Of a DNA stretch of 64,000 bases, positions 51,302 to 60,924 are shown one piece after another. This DNA comes from PMG-095 sp049324695. GTDB lineage: Bacteria; Myxococcota_A; Polyangia; Polyangiales; Polyangiaceae. The position numbers were made by a program, and so were the translations under genes. The stretch lies in assembly GCA_049324695.1 (NCBI GenBank), contig JBMOMJ010000007.1:1-64000 (forward strand), given 5' to 3'. The first letter of the stretch is position 1; each line of letters starts with the position of its first letter. Under the pieces are notes generated by a model that saw nothing but the letters and a program-made list of their open reading frames with translations, was not told the DNA's origin and searched no databases.

Positions 51302-52429
51302 CTATGGCTCCGACGCCAGCAACGGCGCCGGGCTGTGCGGCCACACAGCGTACCACTCGCAAGCCAAATCGCTGTCGAGCGGCAGCAACCAACTCCTGAG
51401 CGGCAGCTTCGCTCGTCGGCAGATGTGCGCCGTGAGCTCGAGACTTCGCTCGAAGGCATCGAGTGCCAACAACACGTACGAGTAGCGTAACCCTAGCCCG
51501 CCGCCCACCACGCGCCCTACCTTGCCGCTCGCCAGCGCATTGTCGAGCGTGTCCTCGAGAGCGCGACGTGCCGCCAAGCGCTCGTCGGGACTGCCTTCGT
51601 CTTCGTACTTCAAATGAAAAAACAGCTCGCCGTGCCTAGAAAAGCGCTGGGATGAAAACGGCTGCTTCGAAAGCCGCGACTTCAGGAGCTCCGGCACACA
51701 CGTGCTGGCCATCACCAAATCGTCTTCGTCCGCCCAGTCCGAAGCAGGCTCGGGCGTGAGCTCGAATAGCGTCCACGCACCCGAGTCACTGCGCGCCCAG
51801 TGCGGCTGCTCGGCAAACCCGGCGTACAAGCCAGCCACCGCTGCATCCAGCGCTGCCGGCAACTCACCCAACGGGAAACCCGACTCACTGGCATTGGCGA
51901 GCACTCGCAGTGGCCCCCCGCGCGGAGCTGGCGCGACCTTCACGTCACCCACCCAAGCTTCGGCGCGCCGTTCACCGAGCAGCTCCCACACCAAACTTTC
52001 GGCGTCGTCGAGTTCGCCTTCACTACCGGAACCGCCGGGCAAGTTGATCACGACGTCGAGCAGATGCCCGCGCGTGAAGCCGGCGCGCACGCTCGCCTTC
52101 GCGAACTGCGCAGTGCTACCGCTGTGCAGCGACACGCAACTCTCGAGAGCAAGCGCTGGTCGCCCGCACACTACATCGAGCTCCCGCGGCGCGCCCGCCG
52201 CAAGCATTTCGGCGAGCGGCCAAACTCGTCTGTCCCGCGCGCGCACGACGATAGACCCTCCACGCTGCTCGGCATCGAGCTTGCGCGACAGCGCCCGCAC
52301 ACGCTCACGCCACCACGCGTCGTCGCGGCTCTCGGCTGCCGCGTCGACGTACAAGCGCGTCATTCCGTCCGCGAAGGCTTCGAAGGCCTGCTGTTCGGAC
52401 GCCGTTCGTTGACCGAATCGAACTCGCAC
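51302..52429 (-). CDS. Hypothetical protein, no recognised family
   Basis: A 375-aa soluble protein with balanced composition, no signal peptide and no membrane spans. It has several Trp-rich segments (DDAWWRERVRAL, EQPHWARSDSGAWTLFEL) and a conserved-looking C-terminus (LACEWYAVWPHSPAPLL). No catalytic motif or known domain was seen. The start is GTG. It is convergent with the sugar kinase (6 bp) and divergent from kdpD. Confidence 0.65.
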   Translation of the reverse strand: MRVRFGQRTASEQQAFEAFADGMTRLYVDAAAESRDDAWWRERVRALSRKLDAEQRGGSIVVRARDRRVWPLAEMLAAGAPRELDVVCGRPALALESCVSLHSGSTAQFAKASVRAGFTRGHLLDVVINLPGGSGSEGELDDAESLVWELLGERRAEAWVGDVKVAPAPRGGPLRVLANASESGFPLGELPAALDAAVAGLYAGFAEQPHWARSDSGAWTLFELTPEPASDWADEDDLVMASTCVPELLKSRLSKQPFSSQRFSRHGELFFHLKYEDEGSPDERLAARRALEDTLDNALASGKVGRVVGGGLGLRYSYVLLALDAFERSLELTAHICRRAKLPLRSWLLPLDSDLACEWYAVWPHSPAPLLASEP

Positions 52430-52606
52430 GCCGCTAGTCTAAACGATCAAGTGCCGCGGGTTGCTGGCGAACGAGCTCTCGCCACCGAAAAGTTCCGCGC
52501 TCTCGTGGATGCTCGTGGGAGCGCGTTTCGGCGAGCTCGTCGACAACGTGCCGCGCTTGAATCTCGCGCTCGACAAGCTCAGGTAAGCTAGTCTTCCGGT
52601 GCGGTC

Positions 52607-55315
52607 ATGCAGGACTCGCGTCCCAATCCCGATGATCTCCTACGTCGAGTAGTCGAGGAGCAGAAGCGCGCCAACCGCGGCAAGCACACCATCTTTTTTG
52701 GTGCCGCCCCCGGCGTGGGCAAGACGTACACCATGCTCGAAGTCGCGCGCGGCGAGCTCGAGCAAGAGAAGCGCGATGTGGTGCTGGGAGTCGTCGAGAC
52801 GCACGGCCGCTACGAAACGGCAGCGCTCGTGTTGGGCATGGAAATTTTGCCCCGGCGCGTGTTGAGCTATCGCGGCGTGGAGCTCAGCGAGTTCGATCTC
52901 GACGCCGCTCTGGGACGCAAGCCGCAGCTCATTTTGATCGACGAGCTCGCACATACGAACGCCGAGGGGGCGCGCCATCCGAAGCGCTGGCAAGACGTGG
53001 AGGAGTTGCTCGACGCAGGTATCGACGTTTTTTCCACGATGAATGTGCAGCACGTCGAAAGCCTGAACGACGTGATCGCCAAGATCACTGGTGTGCTGGT
53101 GCGCGAAACGGTGCCGGATTCAGTGCTGGAGTCCGCGCACGACATCAAGCTCGTCGATTTGCCACCCGATGATCTGTTGGAGCGCCTGCGCGAGGGCAAG
53201 GTGTACGTGCCGGCGCAGGCCCAACGCGCCATCGAGAACTTCTTTCGCAAAGGCAACCTGATCGCGCTCCGCGAACTCGCGTTGCGACACACCGCCGAGC
53301 GCGTGGACGCGCAGATGCGCGCATACCGCCGCTCGCAGGGCATCGAGCAAACCTGGGCAGCAACCGAGCAACTGGTCGTGGCGGTGAGTCCAAGCCCGTA
53401 CTCTGCGCGACTCATCCGCGCCACGCGTCGCATGGCTTCCGCGCTACACGCGCGTTGGTTCGCCGTGTACGTGGAACCACAGCGCGTTGGAGGTTCTTCG
53501 AAGGCGTCGCAGACGCGACTCGCCCAAAATTTACAGCTCGCCACGCAGCTCGGCGCAGAAGTCGTCACATTGGTCGGTGACGATCCCAGCGAGGAGCTGC
53601 TGCGTTTCGCGCGCGAGCGCAACATCACGAAAATCATCGTCGGCAAGCCAGTCAAAGGCAAGTTATGGCAGCGTTTTCAGGGCTCACTCGTGGACCGCCT
53701 AGTGCGCGAAAGCGGCGACATCGACGTCTACGTTACGGCCGGCGACCTGGAGGGCGAAGCAACCACGCCTGAGAAGCCGCCGCTGCGGAAGCCCAATGCA
53801 CCAAGTTTGTTGGTAGCGGTTGTGACAATCGCGCTGGCCTCGGGGATCAGCTGGTTCATGTTCGGGCAGCAGCAAGTCGCCGACGTGGTGATGATTTATG
53901 TGCTCGGCATCGTGCTGGTCGCCTTACGCGCAGGGCTCAGCGCCTCGATTCTTGCGGCGTTGCTGAGCGTGGCGGCGTTCGATTTCATCTTCGTTCCGCC
54001 GTACTTCACCTTCGCAGTCGCGAACTTCACGCACACCATTACGTTCGTGGTCATGTTCTTGGTTGCGGTAGTACTGAGCGGGCTCACCGAACGAGTTCGC
54101 AACCAAGCCGCGTTCGCACGCGAGCGCGAGCAGCGTGCGTTGTCTCTCTACGCGCTCACTCGTGAGCTGACCGGCGCGCACGGCAGCGCCAACGTCATCG
54201 AGGTGACAGCGCGACACTTCGAGGAAACCTTTCACAGCCGCGTCGCGGTGTTCACCGCGCAGACCGGAAAGCTAGTGCGACAATACGCGAGCCCTGGTTT
54301 ACTGGACGACGCCGAGCGCGACGCCAGCATCAGCCAATGGGTTTGGCACAATAAGCAAGAAGCTGGGCGCGGAACGCGCACGTTGCCGAGCTCGAGCGCG
54401 CTCTACGTCCCACTGCTCGCATCGGGAGGCATCGTCGGGGTCCTCGGTCTTACGCCGGCAACGCCGGACAAGTTCGACGCCATCGAGCAACGCCGGCAGG
54501 TGGACGCCTTTGCTGCACAAATGGCGCTCGCTCTCGAGCGCGCACAACTCGCGGAGGAAACCGAGGCAGCGCGCCGCGAAGTGGAAGCCGAACAGCTGCG
54601 CAGCGCTCTCTTGAGCTCGGTTTCGCACGACTTGCGTACGCCGCTCGCGGTGATCACCGGTGCGGCAGACACCTTGCTCTCCGAGCACGGTCCAGTAGAA
54701 GCCGGCACACGCAAAGATCTCACGCGTACGATTCTCGATGAGGCTCAGCGACTGAACCGGTTAATCAAGAACCTGCTCGACATGACTCGCCTACAGGCCG
54801 GCGCCGTCAATGTGAAGAAGGAGTGGTTCCCACTCGAAGAGCTGGTGGGCGCCGCGCTCGAACGCCTCGGAGCGCAACTCGGCGCGCGCGATGTGACGGT
54901 GCAGCTTCCTTCGGAACTTTTGCTAGTGTATTGCGACGCGAGCCTGATCGAGCAAGCTCTCATCAACTTGCTCGAGAACGCAATCAAGTACAGCAGTGGG
55001 CCGATTGAAGTGCGCGCTGAGCGCGAAGGCGCACAGGCAATTGTCGAAGTGGCGGATCGCGGCCCCGGAATTCCCAAAGGCGCAGAGATTCATGTTTTCG
55101 AAAAGTTTCATCGAGCGGGACACGAGGGAACTCCGGGCGGCGTCGGTCTCGGCCTCGCGATTTGTCGAGCGATCGTAGCCGCGCACGGCGGGCGGATTTG
55201 GGTGCAGAATCGAGAGGGTGGCGGCGCCGCCTTCCGCTTCACGTTGCCGAACGAAGGAAAGGTTCCCGAGCTTCCCGAGGCGCCGCGCAGCACGCGGCTC
55301 GAGCAATCCGCATGA
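52607..55315 (+). CDS. kdpD: KdpD-type sensor histidine kinase
   Basis: A 902-aa protein with full KdpD order. First is the N-terminal KdpD domain with Walker A FGAAPGVGKTYTM and Walker B IDELAHTNAEG, then a Usp-like domain (VVAVSPSPYSARLIRATRRMA). Four membrane spans at about 405-505, a GAF-like region, the H-box SSVSHDLRTPLAVITG and the ATPase N-box NLLENAIKYS follow, ending in GVGLGLAI. It senses K+ or turgor in the model systems. No kdpFABC transporter genes are adjacent. The stop overlaps the response regulator start (ATGA). Confidence 0.93.
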   Translation: MQDSRPNPDDLLRRVVEEQKRANRGKHTIFFGAAPGVGKTYTMLEVARGELEQEKRDVVLGVVETHGRYETAALVLGMEILPRRVLSYRGVELSEFDLDAALGRKPQLILIDELAHTNAEGARHPKRWQDVEELLDAGIDVFSTMNVQHVESLNDVIAKITGVLVRETVPDSVLESAHDIKLVDLPPDDLLERLREGKVYVPAQAQRAIENFFRKGNLIALRELALRHTAERVDAQMRAYRRSQGIEQTWAATEQLVVAVSPSPYSARLIRATRRMASALHARWFAVYVEPQRVGGSSKASQTRLAQNLQLATQLGAEVVTLVGDDPSEELLRFARERNITKIIVGKPVKGKLWQRFQGSLVDRLVRESGDIDVYVTAGDLEGEATTPEKPPLRKPNAPSLLVAVVTIALASGISWFMFGQQQVADVVMIYVLGIVLVALRAGLSASILAALLSVAAFDFIFVPPYFTFAVANFTHTITFVVMFLVAVVLSGLTERVRNQAAFAREREQRALSLYALTRELTGAHGSANVIEVTARHFEETFHSRVAVFTAQTGKLVRQYASPGLLDDAERDASISQWVWHNKQEAGRGTRTLPSSSALYVPLLASGGIVGVLGLTPATPDKFDAIEQRRQVDAFAAQMALALERAQLAEETEAARREVEAEQLRSALLSSVSHDLRTPLAVITGAADTLLSEHGPVEAGTRKDLTRTILDEAQRLNRLIKNLLDMTRLQAGAVNVKKEWFPLEELVGAALERLGAQLGARDVTVQLPSELLLVYCDASLIEQALINLLENAIKYSSGPIEVRAEREGAQAIVEVADRGPGIPKGAEIHVFEKFHRAGHEGTPGGVGLGLAICRAIVAAHGGRIWVQNREGGGAAFRFTLPNEGKVPELPEAPRSTRLEQSA

Positions 55316-56013
55316 CCTCGCCCCTGATTCTCACCATCGAAGACGAGCCACAGATGCGTCGATTGTTGCGCGTCTCCTTGGAAAGCAACGGCTACCGCTG
55401 GCTCGGCGTGGATACGGCCAAAGACGGCATCGCACAAGCCGCCGCGCACAATCCCGAGCTGGTGCTGCTCGATTTGGGCCTGCCGGACCTCGATGGTTTC
55501 GAAGTAACTCAGCGGCTACGCGAATGGAGCCGCGTGCCAATCATCGTGATCTCCGCGCGCGGGCAGGAAGATGACAAGGTGAAGGCGCTCGATGCCGGCG
55601 CAGACGACTACCTCACCAAACCGTTTGGTGTGAACGAGCTCCTCGCGCGCATTCGTGTCGCCTTGCGGCACGCCAGCAGCGCCGGCCAATCATCGCCGAT
55701 CGTCGAACTCGGTGAGCTGCGGCTCGATCTCGAACGCCGCGAAGTCAAGGTGCGCGGGCGCGATGTGCATCTCACACCCATCGAATACAAACTCCTCGCG
55801 TACCTCGCCCAGCACGCCGGCAAGGTCGTGACCCATCGCCAAATTCTAAAAGTGGTTTGGGGCCCGAACCAATCCGAACATTCACACTACGTGCGCGTGC
55901 ACATGGCCGAGCTCCGCAAGAAAATCGAAGCCAACCCAGCGCGCCCAGAGTGGCTCGTCACTGAACCGGGTGTTGGCTACCGCCTGCGAGATCGCCCTGT
56001 AGAATCCACTTAG
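55312..56013 (+). CDS. kdpE: KdpE-type OmpR-family response regulator
   Basis: A 233-aa regulator. The receiver has the acidic pair ED, phospho-acceptor Asp54 in LVLLDLGLPDLDGFE and the signalling Lys in TKPFGVNELLARIR. An OmpR/PhoB winged helix follows (LTPIEYKLLAYLAQHAGKVVTHRQILKVVWG, VHMAELRKKIEA). ATG 55312 starts within the kdpD stop, so synthesis is coupled. With no kdpFABC nearby, the regulated promoter lies elsewhere. Confidence 0.93.
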   Translation: MTSPLILTIEDEPQMRRLLRVSLESNGYRWLGVDTAKDGIAQAAAHNPELVLLDLGLPDLDGFEVTQRLREWSRVPIIVISARGQEDDKVKALDAGADDYLTKPFGVNELLARIRVALRHASSAGQSSPIVELGELRLDLERREVKVRGRDVHLTPIEYKLLAYLAQHAGKVVTHRQILKVVWGPNQSEHSHYVRVHMAELRKKIEANPARPEWLVTEPGVGYRLRDRPVEST

Positions 56014-56113
56014 CTAATGAGCGCCGTCCACCACGCTACGGTAGGCGGCGCGGCAGGCCTCGTGACGCATTTTCCGGCGAACCAAAGTCACGCCCGCGGG
56101 CAAGCGGCCTAGC

Positions 56114-56569
56114 GTGAGCATGACTCATTCGTTATCTCTGTACTCGACCCCGTCGTCGAGCCCTGAAGAGCCCATCGTTTGCACGGCCGACTTGAAAGAC
56201 AAGGTCACGATGCAAGCACAACTCGACGGTTACCGAGCTGCTTTCTCGCATTTGCGTCGGACTGAACGTTTTTCGAACGCCGTACGCTGGGTCTTCACAA
56301 GGCACCCTGGTCTTGATGTGGAGCTGCGACGGCTCGCCGAGAACGAGCATCAATGCTGCAAGTTCTTCAAGTTCGACTTGCGAGAATCTGATGGCGAGGT
56401 GATCTGGGAGATCACGGCGGAAGCGGGAGCATCTGCTGTTCTCGAAGAGTTCGCGCTGTTGCCCGAGCGCCTGCGTCAGCATGAGCGAGGACCTGACGTG
56501 GCGGCTATCAAGCAAACGGTGGGTGCGGCGGGATTGGTATTTGCCGCGGATCAGCCGAATTCGCAATAG
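56114..56569 (+). CDS. Small protein with conserved ENEHQCCKFF motif
   Basis: A 151-aa protein. The segment RLAENEHQCCKFFKFDL followed by VIWEITAEAGASAVLEEF matches a family of small proteins, often encoded beside merR or other metal-stress genes, whose ECC-F motif may bind a soft metal. No mercury genes are present here. A function in metal or redox stress is a guess from that association. The start may be GTG 56114 or ATG 56120. Confidence 0.6.
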   Translation: MSMTHSLSLYSTPSSSPEEPIVCTADLKDKVTMQAQLDGYRAAFSHLRRTERFSNAVRWVFTRHPGLDVELRRLAENEHQCCKFFKFDLRESDGEVIWEITAEAGASAVLEEFALLPERLRQHERGPDVAAIKQTVGAAGLVFAADQPNSQ

Positions 56570-56838
56570 TCACGCCGGAGACCATCAGCACTGGGAGAGC
56601 TGAAGCTGAGCGGGTCGAGCTCGATTTTACTTTGCGACGCGATCTTAACGGCGGGGGGCGTGCGCGGCTGCGGTGACGTTGAGTGTACGCGATGTGACCT
56701 CGCGTGTTGCGTCCCGCTCTGCGCGCCCTTTTCGGCGTTCCCCCCAATCCAAACTTCGAAGGCGCGTTAGTTTTGGTGGTTCAATTCGGATGTGAGGTTT
56801 TGCCGGCCTCGACTTTTTGAACGCAGTGGGTGGCACGC

Positions 56839-57423
56839 CTAGTGGGATTTTTTGTTGCGTTTGCGAGTGCGGCGACGTGCGCTTTTTTTGGCGGGGCCGT
56901 TTTCGACGACTTCGGCGCGGACGTTGAGAACGCCGTGGCCGAGGAGGCCGAGTTTTTCGGCGGCGGCGCGCGAGAGGTCAAGGACGCGGCCGCGGACGAA
57001 GGGGCCGCGATCGTTGATGCGGACATAGACGGTGCGACCGGTGGTGTCGCAGACGACGCGGACGATTGTGCCGAAGGGCAAGGAGCGGTGTGCCGCGGTG
57101 AAGGCACGCGGTTTGTAGGGTTCACCACTGGCGGTGGGTCTGCCGGCGAGTGCGTCGCTGTAGTAGCTGACCTGGCCGCGGAAGCGTTTGAGTGGAGGTT
57201 GGGATTGGAAGCGTTCGGCGAGGGCGTCGTGGTTTTCTGTCGCGGCGGCGTTGGCGCTGGGCTCGGGGGTGGTGGGGCGCTCGGCTGCGAGTGGCGGAGG
57301 TGCCGCAGGCGTAGGTTTGGTGGCTTTGGAGCGCGGAGGCGGAGCGCTTGTGCGCGGTTGTTCGGACGCGCAGGCGACGACCATCACCGCAAAGAGCGGT
57401 GCGACGCGGCGAAGCGCAAACAC
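56839..57423 (-). CDS. rlpA: RlpA-like lipoprotein (septal ring, DPBB domain)
   Basis: A 194-aa protein with a lipobox-like MVVAC signal and a Pro/Ala linker. The double-psi beta-barrel domain follows: GQVSYYSDALAGRPTASGEPY, FTAAHRSLPFGTIVRV and INDRGPFVRGRVLDLSRAAAEKLG. RlpA cleaves peptidoglycan glycan strands lacking stem peptides. There is no C-terminal SPOR domain; instead the tail is strongly basic (KKSARRRTRKRNKKSH). The start is GTG. Confidence 0.88.
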   Translation of the reverse strand: MFALRRVAPLFAVMVVACASEQPRTSAPPPRSKATKPTPAAPPPLAAERPTTPEPSANAAATENHDALAERFQSQPPLKRFRGQVSYYSDALAGRPTASGEPYKPRAFTAAHRSLPFGTIVRVVCDTTGRTVYVRINDRGPFVRGRVLDLSRAAAEKLGLLGHGVLNVRAEVVENGPAKKSARRRTRKRNKKSH

Positions 57424-57508
57424 GTGACTTTTGTAGCACGAGGGTGGGTCTCCGAAAGGCTGAATAAAAATCCAGTCGGAGTGAGTCGAATGCGATGAGT
57501 TGCGCGGA

Positions 57509-58153
57509 TTAGGTGCGCCAATGCGGCGGATAGGTTGCGTCGAAGTACGGAAGTGATTCGATGCGTGTCATCCAGGCGCGAAGGCGTGGTGTGAGTGCGG
57601 CGCTGAGCCCGAGGTTGGGTTCACGGAGTTCGTAGCGCGCGAAGAGTGCAATGAAGGGGTACAAGGTGAAGTCGGCTGCGGAGAGCGGGCCGATGAGGAA
57701 GTCGCCGCGCGCAAGTTCGTCGAAGTAGCGGAGTTCGGCGAGCATGCTGTTTCGCGCGGATTCGATCAGGGTGCGATCGCGGCGCTCGGGCGGGGTGAAG
57801 AAGAATTGGTGCGAGAGGATGTGTTCGGGGTCTCGAAACTCGCCATCGATTTCGCGCACCATGCGGCGGATGAGTGCCCGTTCGCGTGTGTCGCCGGGGA
57901 ACAGGGGCGGCGCTGCGTTGAAGCGTTCGTCGAGGTATTCGACGATGGCCGCGGACTCGAAGAGAACGAAGTCGTCGTCGACGAGGACGGGTACTTTGCG
58001 GCGCGGGTTGAGTTTGGCAAATTCAGGCGTCTGGGTTTCGCGCGCAGAGAAGCTCAGGAGCTGGCGGGTGTACGCCACACCTTTGTGACCGAGCGCGAGT
58101 TCGACGCGCCACGCGAACGGCGAACCGGAGCCGGAGTACAGCAAAAGTGACAT
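57509..58153 (-). CDS. Glutathione S-transferase family protein
   Basis: A 214-aa protein. The thioredoxin-fold N-domain has LLLYSGSGSPFAWRVELALGHKG, the cis-Pro loop RKVPVLVDDD and the glutathione gamma-Glu contact FESAAIVEYLDERF. The helical C-domain has SAADFTLYPFIALF. The SGSGSPF start suggests a Ser-type active site. A detoxification or ring-modifying role cannot be chosen. ATG 58153 is used, since longer frames would cross the promoter of the divergent glycosidase gene 51 bp away. Confidence 0.88.
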   Translation of the reverse strand: MSLLLYSGSGSPFAWRVELALGHKGVAYTRQLLSFSARETQTPEFAKLNPRRKVPVLVDDDFVLFESAAIVEYLDERFNAAPPLFPGDTRERALIRRMVREIDGEFRDPEHILSHQFFFTPPERRDRTLIESARNSMLAELRYFDELARGDFLIGPLSAADFTLYPFIALFARYELREPNLGLSAALTPRLRAWMTRIESLPYFDATYPPHWRT

Positions 58154-58204
58154 GATTCTTACAGTAGTCGCTGAGGCGCGGGCCCGTGATATAGGTCCGC
58201 GAGC

Positions 58205-60244
58205 ATGCCACGGAAAGCCGACGAAAATCGCAAGAATGCAGAGCGCGCACGGCTTAGCCGCTCGGGGTTGGTGCTGGCCGAACGCACGGTGCCGCTGTTG
58301 GCCGGCAGCGTGCATTACTTTCGACTAGAGCCAGGTGCGTGGCGCGCCGCGCTGGAAGCGTTGCAGGAGCTCGGGCTCGGCATCGTAGATACGTACATTC
58401 CGTGGGGCGTGCACGAAGTGAGTCCGGGTGTTTACGATTTCGGCGAGCGCGATCCGAAGTTGGACATCGTGAAGTTTTTGGAGCTCGCGGGGCAGCTCGG
58501 GTTGGTTGCGTTCGTGCGACCAGGACCGCACATCAACGCCGAGCTGACGCATTTCGGAATTCCGGAGCGCATCATTTGGGACGCGGAGTGCCAGGCGCTT
58601 TCTGCACGCGGGCGTCCGGTGGTTTTGCCGGTGCCGCCGCTCGCGTTTCCGGTGCCGAGTTATGCGAGCAAGAAGTTCTTGAACGAAGCGCAGCATTGGC
58701 TCATCTCGATCGGTGAGCGCCTCGCGCCGCTTTGTTATCCGGATGGGCCCATCGTGCTGTGCCAGGTCGATAACGAAGGCGCGATGTACTTTCGCGATGG
58801 GGTGTACGACCAGGATTATCACCCGGACGCGATCAGGAATTATCACAAGTTCTTGCGGCGAAAGTACGCATCGCAGGCGGAGCTCGAGCTCGCTCTCGGC
58901 TACCCAGTGATGTCGTTCGATATCGATCCGCCGCGCAAGTTCGACGCGGAGAGCTCACGCGATTTGATTCGGCATCTCGATTGGGCCGAGGCGCAGGAGG
59001 AGCTGCTCGCCTGGAGCTTCAAGAAGATGGGCAACGCCTTGCGCGAAGCGGGCGTGAATGTGCCGTATTCGCACAACTTTCCAATCGGTGAGGCGCTGAC
59101 GCCGCTCGATCCAGGGCGCGTGCGCGACGTCGTTGATTTGGTGGGGCTCGATTATTATCACGCGGCGAGCCCAGAGCAGCGCAGTGAGATTGCGCGACGC
59201 ACGAGTGAGCTCGCGGTGCGTTCGCTGACTTGCGAAGTGCCCGCGTTCGCCTGCGAGTTGGGCGCTGGCTTTCCGCCGTTCTTCCCGGCGCTCACCGAGG
59301 TGGACAACGCGTTTACGGTGCTCACGGCGCTCGCGTATGGGCTGCGTGGTTACAACTTGTACATGGCAGTCGAGCGCGACCGTTGGATCGGTGCGCCTTT
59401 CGATCGGCATGGGCAAGCGCGGCCGAGCGCAGAGTTTTGGAGCAGGCTGTCGTCGGCGTTCAAACGTCTAGCCTTCCACGAGCTCGAACGGCACACGCCG
59501 GTTCACGTGGTGATCCCGCGCAGTCTGCGGCGGTTGCATCGCGTGCTGCATGGCTTCGGGCCGCTCAGCGCGGTCGTGTTCCAAATCGCGGGCGGCGGCG
59601 TGACCGATGCGCAACTCGAAGACGAGCTCGATTTGGGCGCGCCGTTCGCACTAGACGCCGAGCGCTTCGCGCGCTGGTTCGAGGTCGAGCTGGAGCGGCG
59701 ACGCATACCCTTCGCAGTAGTGGGCGGCGATCTGATCGAAGCGAGCATTGCTCAGGCGCGCTGGAGTATCGTGGCCTGCGCAGGCGGGCTGGAGCGCGAC
59801 ATCGTCAAAGCGGTGAGCCGCGGCCTGAAAGATGGTCACGCGATCAGCATTGGGCCGCATTTTCCGCAGCGCGATGAGACATTGATCCCGCGCGAGCCGC
59901 CCGGCGCCCTACGCCACGCATACGGGCGAACTCTGCCAACCTTGTTGCACTCCGATCCGATCGAGCTGAGCCAAACCATCGATCGCGCCGTGGAAACGCT
60001 TGGGCTGGAAAGCGTCACGGCGATGCCCGCTAGCATCTCCGTCACGGTTCACCACGATGCCACGGGGCGCGTTCGTGCACTGTTCGTCATCAACCCGACG
60101 GAATACGAAGTAGAGGCTCAAGTTGGGGCAATGGGAGCGAGTGTCGCGGAGGACGCACTCGACGGCGCTGTGTTCCATGCTAAGTTCCAGGCATTCGAGC
60201 TGCCCGTTCCACCGCGAACAGTGCGCATGCTCGCTCTTCGCTGA
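58205..60244 (+). CDS. GH35-like beta-galactosidase family glycosidase
   Basis: A 679-aa protein. The (beta/alpha)8 barrel begins LLAGSVHYFRLEPGAWRAALEALQELGLGIVDTYIPWGVHE. The acid/base Glu is in VLCQVDNEGAM and the candidate nucleophile Glu in CEVPAFACELGAGF. There is no signal peptide, so it is likely cytoplasmic. The C-terminal half lacks the usual jelly-roll motifs and reads as an A4-like (Rossmann-type) domain, as in long GH35/GH42-like enzymes. Its galactoside specificity is inferred from the barrel only. The next gene is 11 bp downstream. Confidence 0.82.
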   Translation: MPRKADENRKNAERARLSRSGLVLAERTVPLLAGSVHYFRLEPGAWRAALEALQELGLGIVDTYIPWGVHEVSPGVYDFGERDPKLDIVKFLELAGQLGLVAFVRPGPHINAELTHFGIPERIIWDAECQALSARGRPVVLPVPPLAFPVPSYASKKFLNEAQHWLISIGERLAPLCYPDGPIVLCQVDNEGAMYFRDGVYDQDYHPDAIRNYHKFLRRKYASQAELELALGYPVMSFDIDPPRKFDAESSRDLIRHLDWAEAQEELLAWSFKKMGNALREAGVNVPYSHNFPIGEALTPLDPGRVRDVVDLVGLDYYHAASPEQRSEIARRTSELAVRSLTCEVPAFACELGAGFPPFFPALTEVDNAFTVLTALAYGLRGYNLYMAVERDRWIGAPFDRHGQARPSAEFWSRLSSAFKRLAFHELERHTPVHVVIPRSLRRLHRVLHGFGPLSAVVFQIAGGGVTDAQLEDELDLGAPFALDAERFARWFEVELERRRIPFAVVGGDLIEASIAQARWSIVACAGGLERDIVKAVSRGLKDGHAISIGPHFPQRDETLIPREPPGALRHAYGRTLPTLLHSDPIELSQTIDRAVETLGLESVTAMPASISVTVHHDATGRVRALFVINPTEYEVEAQVGAMGASVAEDALDGAVFHAKFQAFELPVPPRTVRMLALR

Positions 60245-60255
60245 AGCCTGCTTCC

Positions 60256-60861
60256 ATGCTCCTCGAGATCAACCCAATTACGCCCGAACCGCGCAAGATC
60301 AAGCGCGCGGTAGACGCCCTGCAATCGGGCGAAGTCATCGCCTACCCGACGGATACTTGCTACGGGCTCGGCTGCGATCTCTTCAACAAGAAGGCGGTCG
60401 ACAAGCTTTATCAAATCAAGGGCATGGATCGCTCACAGATGTTGGCGTTCGTTTGCCAGAACATCGGTGACGTCGCGAAGTACGCGGTGGTGCACGACCG
60501 CACTTATCGCGTCCTGAGGCAGTTCTTGCCAGGGCCGTATTGCTTCATTTTGGATGCCACGCGCGAGGTGCCGCGCGTCGTGCAAACGCCCAGAAAGACC
60601 GTTGGCGTGCGCGTGCCGAACAACCCCGTTGCGCTCGCGCTGGCGGCCGAGCTCGGGCGGCCCATCATCTCGAGCACGGCGGCGCGCCACGGAGAAACCC
60701 CAAACCCCGATCCCCATGAAATCGAAATAGAATTCAAGGGTCTCGCGCTGGTGTTGGACGCAGGCGGCGGCGGCGTGGTGCCAACCACCGTGGTGGATTT
60801 GACGGGCGGAGAACCGAAGGTCGTGCGCGCAGGCGCTGGCGACGCCACCCCGTTCGAATAG
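60256..60861 (+). CDS. Sua5/YciO/YrdC family protein
   Basis: A 201-aa protein of the TsaC/YciO fold: YPTDTCYGLGCDLFNKKAV, KGMDRSQMLAFVCQ, LPGPYCFILDA, VGVRVPNNPVALALA, ISSTAARHGETPNPD and TVVDLTGGEPKVVRAGAG. The lysine-rich nucleotide motif is closer to YciO than to TsaC, so threonylcarbamoyl-AMP synthesis is possible but not certain. It lies 11 bp after the glycosidase gene, so it is probably co-transcribed. Confidence 0.85.
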   Translation: MLLEINPITPEPRKIKRAVDALQSGEVIAYPTDTCYGLGCDLFNKKAVDKLYQIKGMDRSQMLAFVCQNIGDVAKYAVVHDRTYRVLRQFLPGPYCFILDATREVPRVVQTPRKTVGVRVPNNPVALALAAELGRPIISSTAARHGETPNPDPHEIEIEFKGLALVLDAGGGGVVPTTVVDLTGGEPKVVRAGAGDATPFE

Positions 60862-60924
60862 CCCGTTCGACGAACGAGCGCGTTGCTCTTCCAGCAGAGC
60901 GCGAAGCTCTGGCATTCTCGGGGT

